A stretch of DNA of 64,000 bases. Origin: Oscillospiraceae bacterium (GTDB taxonomy: Bacteria > Bacillota > Clostridia > Oscillospirales > Acutalibacteraceae). The DNA is taken from NCBI GenBank assembly GCA_003526845.1, contig DPVM01000005.1:1-64000 (forward strand). The letters are read 5' to 3'. Positions 58,357 through 64,000 of this stretch are shown here, in pieces. A program made the position numbers and the translations under genes. Below the pieces are notes generated by a model. The model was given only the letters and a program-made list of their open reading frames with translations, had not been told where the DNA came from and searched no databases. Position 1 is the first letter of the stretch. Every line of letters begins with the position of its first letter.

Positions 58357-60855
58357 ATGAGACATCCCGAAATTGTTAAAAAGATGAGCCTTGAGCAAAA
58401 GGCGGCTTTCGTGTCAGGATATGACTACTGGCATCTTGAGTCGGACGAATCGCTCGGACTCCCTAAAATTATGATTACCGACGGCCCTCACGGCTTGCGT
58501 AAGGCAAAGGGCAAGGATTATGTTCCTGCCGAGGGTGAGGACGATAAAAAGGGCGGTATCGGACTCGGCAATTCTGTTCCGACAACATGCTTCCCACCCG
58601 CATGCACATCATCATGCTCATGGGACCCCGAACTTCTTGAAAAAGAGGGCGAGGCTATGGGTCAGGAGTGCCTTAAGGAGCAGGTTTCAACGATTCTCGG
58701 TCCCGGCACAAATATCAAGCGCGCACCTGTTTGCGGAAGAAACTTTGAGTATTTTTCAGAGGACCCGTATCTTGCAGGTAAATGCGCCGCATCAATCATC
58801 AACGGCGTTCAGTCAAAGGGTGTAGGCACATCGCTCAAGCACTTTGCCTGCAACTCGCAGGAAGCATTCCGTATGGTTCTTAACGAGGTTATCGACGAAA
58901 GAACAATGCGTGAAATCTATTTCCCTGCATTTGAAATTGCTGTTAAAGAAGCACAGCCTTGGACCGTTATGAACTCCTACAACAGAATCAACGGCGTTTA
59001 TGCGTCGGAAAATCACTGGATGCAGGAAGAAGTGCTCAGAGGAGAGTGGGGCTTTGAAGGTCTTATCGTTACCGACTGGGGCGCATCAGTTGACAGAATC
59101 CCGGGACTCAAAAACGGCACCGACCTTGAAATGCCGTCTTCGGGTCCGCTCAACACCAAAAAAATCATTGCCGCAGTTGAGAGCGGCGAACTTGACGAGG
59201 CTGTTCTTGACGAAAGAGTTGACAATGTTGTTAATCTCATCATTAAATCAAAGCCGGCTCTCGAAAAGAAACATACATTCGATATTAACGAGCACCACTC
59301 AATTGCTCAAAAAATTGCAGAAGGCTCAATGCAACTCCTTAAAAATGAGGATTCTATTCTTCCTCTTAAAAAGGGTCAAAAGGTTGCAGTTATCGGCGAG
59401 ATGGCTCAATCTCCGCGTTTCCAGGGCGCAGGCTCATCCGTTATCAATCCTACAAAGCTTTCAAATGCGCTTGACGAGCTTAAGGCTCTCGGCGTAGATG
59501 TTACATATGCGCAGGGCTATTATAAATCTGCTCCTACTAAGAAAGACAAAAACAGAAAGCCCGAATCAGAGCTTGTTAAGGAAGCAGTCGCAGCAGCAAA
59601 GGCAGCAGATGTTGCCGTTGTATTTGTCGGCTTGACAGAGGAATTTGAGGGCGAGGGCTATGACAGAGAGTCAATCAATATGCCCGAAAATCACAACAAA
59701 CTCGTTGAAACAATCGCACAGGCAAATCCGAACACTGCTGTTGTTCTTGCAGGCGGCTCGGTTGTTCTTATGCCATGGCTCGATAAGGTTAAGGGTCTTC
59801 TTAACTCGGGCCTCGGCGGTCAAGCTTCCGGCGGCGCTGTTGCAAACATTCTTACCGGCAAGGTTAACCCATCGGGTAAAACATCCGAAACATATCCTGT
59901 TAAGTTTGAAGATAACCCGACATTCGGCAATTATCCGGGCGGTCCTGTTACTTCGGAGCACAAAGAATCTGTTTATATCGGTTACAGATATTATGACAAG
60001 GCAGATATGAATGTTGTCTTCCCGTTCGGCTACGGTCTTTCATACACAACATTTGAGTACAGCGATATTAAACTTTCGGCTGATAAAATTAAGGATACGG
60101 ATACTGTTACAGTATCATTCAAAATCAAAAATACCGGCAATGTTGACGGTGCTGAGATTGCACAGGTTTATGTTGCGGATAAAGAGTCAACAATCTTCCG
60201 CCCCGAAAAAGAACTTCGTGCATTCAAGAAAGTATTTATCAAGGCAGGCGAGGAGGCAGAGGTTTCCCTCGAGCTTTCAAAGAGAGCGTTTGCGTTCTAT
60301 AATGTCAACATCAACGATTGGTGTGTAGAAACAGGCGATTTTGATATTCTCGTCGGCGCATCATCAAGAGACATTAAACTCACTGCAACAGTTAATGTTG
60401 AATCAACCGTAGAGTGCGAAATTCCGGATTACAGAGAGACTGCTCCTAACTACTACAATGATGTTAAGAGCATCAGCCGCGACGATTTCGCTGCAGTTTA
60501 CGGCACTCTTCCGAATCCTGAAATCGACAAGACAAAGAAAATCGACCTTTATTGCTGTCTTAACGATGCAAGACACACAAAGTGGGGCGGTAAACTTTGC
60601 CGCTTGATTGAAAAAGTTATGTCGGGTATGGGCAGCGACGCTAACGGCGACGGCAAGATGCTTGCAGCTATGGCTACTCAAATTCCTGTTCGTAACTTCA
60701 TCGCAATGAGTATGGGTGCTTTCTCACCGGCACAGGCTGAGGGACTCCTTATGATGCTCAATGATGACGAGTCAAGCTTTGTCGGATTCAGCAAGATTTT
60801 CTGGAGACTCGGCGGCACAATTGCCAGACTTCCAAATCTTCTTAAATCTATCTAA
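58357..60855 (+). CDS. GH3 family beta-glucosidase
   Basis: The 832-residue protein has the GH3 barrel (ITDGPHGLRKAKG, LGPGTNIKRAPVCGRNFEYFSEDP as NIKRAPVCGRNFEYFSEDP, LKHFACNSQE) with nucleophile D240 in LIVTDWGASVD. The alpha/beta sandwich contains VGLTEEFEGEGYDRE, and a fibronectin-III-like domain begins at YGLSYTTFEYSDI. About 130 further residues follow (from DVKSISRDDFAAVYG), including a hydrophobic Met/Ala-rich helix region (AMATQIPVRNFIAMSMGAF), not part of minimal GH3 enzymes. There is no signal peptide. It likely removes beta-linked glucose or xylose from oligosaccharides. ATG 58357 lies 6 bp after AAAGGAG. Confidence 0.93.
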   Translation: MRHPEIVKKMSLEQKAAFVSGYDYWHLESDESLGLPKIMITDGPHGLRKAKGKDYVPAEGEDDKKGGIGLGNSVPTTCFPPACTSSCSWDPELLEKEGEAMGQECLKEQVSTILGPGTNIKRAPVCGRNFEYFSEDPYLAGKCAASIINGVQSKGVGTSLKHFACNSQEAFRMVLNEVIDERTMREIYFPAFEIAVKEAQPWTVMNSYNRINGVYASENHWMQEEVLRGEWGFEGLIVTDWGASVDRIPGLKNGTDLEMPSSGPLNTKKIIAAVESGELDEAVLDERVDNVVNLIIKSKPALEKKHTFDINEHHSIAQKIAEGSMQLLKNEDSILPLKKGQKVAVIGEMAQSPRFQGAGSSVINPTKLSNALDELKALGVDVTYAQGYYKSAPTKKDKNRKPESELVKEAVAAAKAADVAVVFVGLTEEFEGEGYDRESINMPENHNKLVETIAQANPNTAVVLAGGSVVLMPWLDKVKGLLNSGLGGQASGGAVANILTGKVNPSGKTSETYPVKFEDNPTFGNYPGGPVTSEHKESVYIGYRYYDKADMNVVFPFGYGLSYTTFEYSDIKLSADKIKDTDTVTVSFKIKNTGNVDGAEIAQVYVADKESTIFRPEKELRAFKKVFIKAGEEAEVSLELSKRAFAFYNVNINDWCVETGDFDILVGASSRDIKLTATVNVESTVECEIPDYRETAPNYYNDVKSISRDDFAAVYGTLPNPEIDKTKKIDLYCCLNDARHTKWGGKLCRLIEKVMSGMGSDANGDGKMLAAMATQIPVRNFIAMSMGAFSPAQAEGLLMMLNDDESSFVGFSKIFWRLGGTIARLPNLLKSI

Positions 60856-60869
60856 CACAAAACAAAATA

Positions 60870-60902
60870 AAAGCGTTGTGTCTTTTGATACAACGCTTTA
60901 TA
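60870..60902 (+). terminator. hairpin after the GH3 gene
   Basis: AAAGCGTTGT pairs with ACAACGCTTT, followed by a short ATAT tract. It separates the GH3 gene from the tRNA gene. Confidence 0.7.
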
Positions 60903-60903
60903 T

Positions 60904-60980
60904 CTGCCCGTAGCATAACTGGATAATGCATTAGATTCCGATTCTAACGACTGCGGGTTCAATTCCTGTCGGGCAGACCA
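60904..60980 (+). tRNA. tRNA-Arg (anticodon CCG), CCA encoded
   Basis: The 77-nt cloverleaf reads: acceptor CTGCCCG/CGGGCAG, D-stem GCAT/ATGC, anticodon stem TTAGA/TCTAA with loop TTCCGAT (anticodon CCG, decoding CGG), T-arm GCGGG/CCTGT with two G-U pairs and loop TTCAATT. The discriminator is A and CCA is encoded. It lies between the GH3 hairpin and a terminator. It has no strong promoter of its own, so it may be read from the GH3 promoter. Confidence 0.95.
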
Positions 60981-60985
60981 AAATA

Positions 60986-61016
60986 AAATCCCACGCGTTG
61001 CGCAGTGGGATTTTTG
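60986..61016 (+). terminator. terminator after tRNA-Arg
   Basis: AAATCCCACGCG pairs with CGC-A-GTGGGATTT, followed by TTTTTG. Confidence 0.85.
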
Positions 61017-61093
61017 CTTTTTATATTTTAGCGTTTTTGTGAAAATTCTTGATTTGTATACACTACAATTTTTGACAAGTGGATAAAAGCACA

Positions 61094-61122
61094 TTGACTA
61101 AAAATTAACAAAGTGCTAAAAT
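61094..61122 (+). promoter_or_regulatory. promoter of the DUF5692-like gene
   Basis: TTGACT (61094-61099), 17 bp, TAAAAT (61117-61122). The leader is about 45-75 nt, depending on the start codon. Confidence 0.7.
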
Positions 61123-61201
61123 CGCGTTGAACAGTAGAATTTGTTCAAATGTTAATATTTAGAGGGGATGACTGAAAATTTTATTCAACATTTACGGCGA
61201 T

Positions 61202-62215
61202 ATGGGCGTTTACCAGCTTTTGGCTTGGGTTGCCGTATTCGTCGGTCTTGTGCTTCTCAATGAGATTGCACGCCGCTCCAAAGCAGGCGGAGTTCTTTGC
61301 TTTATTGTAGTCCCTGCCGTATTAACCGTTTATTTCATTGCAATTGCAATCGGTGCGGCTAAAGGACAGGATTGGGCACTTAATAACCAAACCCATGTAT
61401 ATCAAAACAGTTGGTTTCATTATGCCAAGCTGTATGCCGCAACAATCGGCTGCATCGGCTTTATGTTCCTCAAATACAAGTGGGGCATCGGCAAAAAGGA
61501 ATGGTTTAAAGTGTTCCCGTTCTTAATCGTAGCTATCAATATCCTTATCGCTGTTGCGTCTGATTTCGAGTCCGCAATCAAAGGCGGCATCGCAGGCGGA
61601 TGGTGGTATTCATCCGAGAATGTTTGGATTTACGGCGGATGGTGGAACTGGGTCAATGGTATTGCCGGACTCATCAACATCTTCTGTATGACAGGATGGT
61701 GGGGCATCTATTCGTCAAAAGACGAAAAGGATATGCTTTGGCCCGATATGACTTGGTGCTATATCCTTGCTTATGACCTTTGGAACTTTGAATACACCTA
61801 CAACAATCTTCCGTCACACAGCTGGTATTGCGGCCTCGCTCTTCTTCTTGCTCCGACTTTTGCAAACGCATTTTGGAACAAGGGTGGTTGGATTCAAAAC
61901 CGTGCAAACACACTCGCAATTTGGTGTATGTTCGCTCAGGTTCTTCCGCTCTTCCAGGATAAGTGGGTACCTGTTCTCACATCGGTTTATCCGGACGATT
62001 ATGTCATGAGCGCAACACAGCCTGCAAGCGCAGATCCGAGAATGCAGGGCGTCATCGCTGTTATCGCTCTTGCAGCAAATGTTATTGTATTTGCCGCAAT
62101 TATCAAGCGTTCTGTTCAGCTTAAGAAAAATCCGTATAAGAATGAGATTTTCACTCATCAAAAGGACTACAAACTTGCTCTTGCAAGAGCAGCCGAGGCA
62201 AACAAAGTTGCTTAA
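61202..62215 (+). CDS. DUF5692-like polytopic membrane protein
   Basis: The 337-residue protein (from ATG 61202) has about eight membrane helices with many Trp residues (GWWYSSENVWIYGGWWNWVNG, shown as WIYGGWWNWVNG) and a charged C-terminus. It matches my memory of the DUF5692 family, whose function is unknown. The start is uncertain. ATG 61202 has no ribosome site, whereas AGAGGGG at 61161-61167 is followed in the same frame by CTG AAA ATT TTA TTC AAC ATT TAC GGC GAT and then this ATG. A non-AUG start (CTG 61172 or ATT 61178) would add about ten natural-looking residues (KILFNIYGD). Confidence 0.75.
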   Translation: MGVYQLLAWVAVFVGLVLLNEIARRSKAGGVLCFIVVPAVLTVYFIAIAIGAAKGQDWALNNQTHVYQNSWFHYAKLYAATIGCIGFMFLKYKWGIGKKEWFKVFPFLIVAINILIAVASDFESAIKGGIAGGWWYSSENVWIYGGWWNWVNGIAGLINIFCMTGWWGIYSSKDEKDMLWPDMTWCYILAYDLWNFEYTYNNLPSHSWYCGLALLLAPTFANAFWNKGGWIQNRANTLAIWCMFAQVLPLFQDKWVPVLTSVYPDDYVMSATQPASADPRMQGVIAVIALAANVIVFAAIIKRSVQLKKNPYKNEIFTHQKDYKLALARAAEANKVA

Positions 62216-62244
62216 TAGGGCAGTACTTAATCTGTTACATTAAT

Positions 62245-62279
62245 AAAAGCTCGTATCACATCATGATACGAGCTTTTTT
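62245..62279. terminator. bidirectional terminator between the DUF5692-like gene and glgA
   Basis: A perfect 14-bp stem, AAAAGCTCGTATCA with TGATACGAGCTTTT, has a 5-nt loop and T residues on both sides. Confidence 0.9.
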
Positions 62280-62300
62280 GTATGCTTTTTGTGTAGTTGA

Positions 62301-63728
62301 TTATTCTTTAATAAGCGCCTTATACATTTTGATATATTCGTTTGCACTCTTGCCCCACGACATATCGCATTCAAGCGCACGCTTTACAAGAATATCCCAA
62401 TTTGACTTGTCACCGTATGCTTCAACGCCTCTGTAAATTGCGCCGAGCATATCGTATGCGTCATATGTTTTGAATGTAAAGCCGTTGCCCTCACCGTCGC
62501 CGCAGTCGGTGATTGAGTCTTTCAAGCCACCTGTTTCTCTGACAATCGGCACTGTGCCGTATCTCAACGATACCATTTGAGAAAGTCCGCACGGTTCGCT
62601 CTTGCTTGGCATCAAAAACATATCGGCGCCTGCGTAAATTTTTCTTGCAAGCTCGGGGATAAATCCGATTGTAACGCCTACCTTATCGGGATATTTGTTG
62701 TGCAGCTCTCTGAAAAAGCTTTCATACTGCCATTCACCCGAGCCGAGAACAACATATTGCACATCGCGTTCCCAAAGGCTCTTTTCAAGCACTGCCTCCA
62801 TAAGGTCAAATCCCTTATGACCTGCAAGTCTTGATACAATTCCGATAAGCGGAACATCGTCTCTGACAGCCATTCCCATTTGCTCCTGCAATGCTTTTTT
62901 GTTGGCAGCTTTGGCTTCCTTGTAATTGTCGGAATTATAATTTGCGGCAATATTTTTGTCCGTTTCAGGATTGTAGTTGTCGGTGTCGATTCCGTTTAGT
63001 ATTCCGCAGAGTTTCCAACTTCTTTGGTTAAGAATCGGGTCAAGACCGTAGCTGTACCACGGGTCGAGAATTTCCTTTGCATATGTCGGTGAAACGGTGG
63101 TTACCTTATTTGCACATTCAATACCTGCTTTCATGAAGTTAACAAGTCCGTCATAAAGAATAAGATTGTTATATTCCGGCGCAATGCCCAAAACATCGTT
63201 TAAAAGCTCATCACCGTATTTGCCTTGATATTGAATGTTGTGGATTGTGAAAACAGTTTTAATGTTTTCGTATCCGATTTGGTTTGCATAATAAATGCTG
63301 TAATAAAGCGGAGTCAGTGCGCTTTGCCAATCGTTGCAGTGGATAATATCCGGTTTCCAGTCAAGATGGGGGATAATTTCCAAAACAGCGCGTGCAAAAA
63401 ATGCAAATCTTTCCGCGTCATCATAGTGACCGTAAATTCCGTCACGCTTGAAATAATATTGATTGTCAAGGAAATAATAAATAACTCCGTTGTATTTAGC
63501 TTCAAAAATACCGCAATATTGACGGCGCCACGAAACGGGCACCGAAATTGAAGTGAGAAATTTCATTTGGTCCTTGTATTCCTGCTTTATCGAATCATAA
63601 AGCGGCATTACAACACGGCAGCCGATAAGGCGCTTTCGCAGTGCAACGGGAAGTGAGCCGGCAACATCGCCGAGTCCGCCCGATGCCATAAATGGTAAAG
63701 CCTCGGATGCAACATATAAAACTTTCAT
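62301..63728 (-). CDS. glgA: glycogen synthase (ADP-glucose)
   Basis: GlgA extends alpha-1,4-glucan from ADP-glucose. The 475-residue GT5 enzyme has KVLYVASEALPFMASGGLGDVAG at the start, IIHCNDWQSALTPLYYS, TIHNIQYQGKYG and the C-terminal PSKSEPCGLSQMVSLRYG. The usual Lys-Thr-Gly-Gly of the ADP-glucose loop is Ala-Ser-Gly-Gly, a variant seen in clostridial GlgA. I chose the second ATG (63728): AGGAGG lies 8 bp from it but only 2 bp from the first ATG at 63734. It follows glgD by 12 bp on the minus strand. Confidence 0.95.
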   Translation of the reverse strand: MKVLYVASEALPFMASGGLGDVAGSLPVALRKRLIGCRVVMPLYDSIKQEYKDQMKFLTSISVPVSWRRQYCGIFEAKYNGVIYYFLDNQYYFKRDGIYGHYDDAERFAFFARAVLEIIPHLDWKPDIIHCNDWQSALTPLYYSIYYANQIGYENIKTVFTIHNIQYQGKYGDELLNDVLGIAPEYNNLILYDGLVNFMKAGIECANKVTTVSPTYAKEILDPWYSYGLDPILNQRSWKLCGILNGIDTDNYNPETDKNIAANYNSDNYKEAKAANKKALQEQMGMAVRDDVPLIGIVSRLAGHKGFDLMEAVLEKSLWERDVQYVVLGSGEWQYESFFRELHNKYPDKVGVTIGFIPELARKIYAGADMFLMPSKSEPCGLSQMVSLRYGTVPIVRETGGLKDSITDCGDGEGNGFTFKTYDAYDMLGAIYRGVEAYGDKSNWDILVKRALECDMSWGKSANEYIKMYKALIKE

Positions 63729-63740
63729 TTGCATTACCTC

Positions 63741-64000
63741 CTATACTCTTGTTCCCTTTGAAAGGCTGACGGGGTAATTTGCTGCGCCCGAAAGCTCAAT
63801 TTCCGATTTAACCGAAACATTTTTGTCGGCAATTATATAATTTATGTTTGAATTTCTGCCGATAACGGTATCCTGCATAAGAATAGAGTTTTTAACCACT
63901 GCTCCCTCTTCAATTTTAACACCCTTGAAAAGTATGCAGTTTTCGACAGTACCCTTGATTTCACAGCCGTCGGCAACAAGCGAATTGTTTACCTTTGCGT
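63741..64000 (-). CDS. glgD: GlgD-type glucose-1-phosphate adenylyltransferase subunit (C-terminal part)
   Basis: The minus strand is open from the window edge to TAG at 63741-63743 and gives the last 85 or so residues of a left-handed beta-helix: NNSLVADGCEIKGTVENCIL, shown as VADGCEIKGTVENCILF, then VKIEEGAVVKNSILMQ, DTVIGRNSNINYIIADK. This hexapeptide pattern and the ending match GlgD, the GlgC-like partner subunit that tunes ADP-glucose synthesis in Firmicutes. The N-terminal part, and probably glgC, lie beyond the window. glgA follows 12 bp downstream. Confidence 0.88.
   Translation of the reverse strand, partial: AKVNNSLVADGCEIKGTVENCILFKGVKIEEGAVVKNSILMQDTVIGRNSNINYIIADKNVSVKSEIELSGAANYPVSLSKGTRV

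Noticed and set aside
1..64000. Insertion sequences, prophage, CRISPR or toxin-antitoxin systems
   Set aside because: I saw no transposase, integrase, phage structural or Cas motifs and no spacer-repeat arrays; the only HTH gene belongs to the DUF2975 pair.

Overview
The window looks like chromosome of a low-to-moderate G+C, Gram-positive gut clostridium, most probably an Oscillospiraceae/Ruminococcaceae-type spore former. The evidence is bacterial AGGAGG-type ribosome sites, frequent TTG/GTG starts, a germination gene (ypeB) behind a sigma-G-like promoter, CDP-glycerol (teichoic-acid) enzymes, a GlgD/GlgA glycogen pathway, a BspA-type repeat protein with a dockerin-like EF-hand, PurO-type IMP cyclohydrolase and many glycoside hydrolases. 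The species cannot be named from the sequence alone. Promoters are easy to see: most have TTGxxx and TATAAT/TAAAAT separated by exactly 17 bp, and most operons end in clear hairpin-plus-T terminators.

Layout. 1-0.6 kb: an AT-richer edge with a TfoX-like gene whose end appears frameshifted. 0.6-5.2 kb: ilvD, then a sortase-fold protein that lacks the catalytic residues, a four-TM protein and a TagH/Wzt-type ABC ATPase. 5.3-11 kb: yebC (minus), then glyA, two tandem CDP-glycerol glycerophosphotransferase-like proteins and an aminotransferase. 11.1-18.5 kb: GH20 hexosaminidase, an M28 peptidase with membrane helices inside its catalytic domain, a PHP phosphoesterase pair (minus), a PI-PLC-like protein and a secreted leucine-rich-repeat protein. 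18.5-22.9 kb: purine genes purE-purM-purN-purO-purD. 23-26 kb: a MacA/MacB-like adaptor and permease without an ATPase. 26-32.9 kb: a NahK-like sugar kinase, a 51-residue peptide gene, a small lipoprotein, ypeB, proB-proA and a DUF5050-like protein. 32.9-38.9 kb: flippase, glycogen phosphorylase and a GH13 enzyme. 39-41.6 kb: DUF2975/XRE pair and a DUF4173-like protein. 41.8-47.8 kb: aspS-gatC-gatA-gatB and an aldo-keto reductase. 48-61 kb: sialidase, iron alcohol dehydrogenase, GH2 beta-galactosidase-acpS-nnr-lipoprotein, an alanine/glycine symporter with a putative cysteine-peptidase-like protein, GH3 and tRNA-Arg(CCG). 61-64 kb: a DUF5692-like membrane protein, then glgA and the end of glgD on the minus strand.

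How the parts fit. Glycogen is made by GlgD/GlgA and broken down by GlgP with the GH13 enzyme. GH20, sialidase, GH2, GH3 and the NahK-like kinase form a dispersed set for host- or diet-derived glycans. All four hydrolases lack visible signal peptides, so they appear to act inside the cell on imported oligosaccharides. aspS with gatCAB points to transamidation to Asn-tRNA or Gln-tRNA. The envelope set (TagH-like ATPase, CDP-glycerol enzymes, flippase) points to a teichoic-acid-like or phosphoglycerol-decorated surface polymer.

The most unusual items are the catalytically dead sortase-like protein coupled to an ABC ATPase, the M28 peptidase with a membrane hairpin in its core, the short YEKP-type peptide gene, and the sigma-G-like promoter in front of a ypeB that has no sleB beside it.
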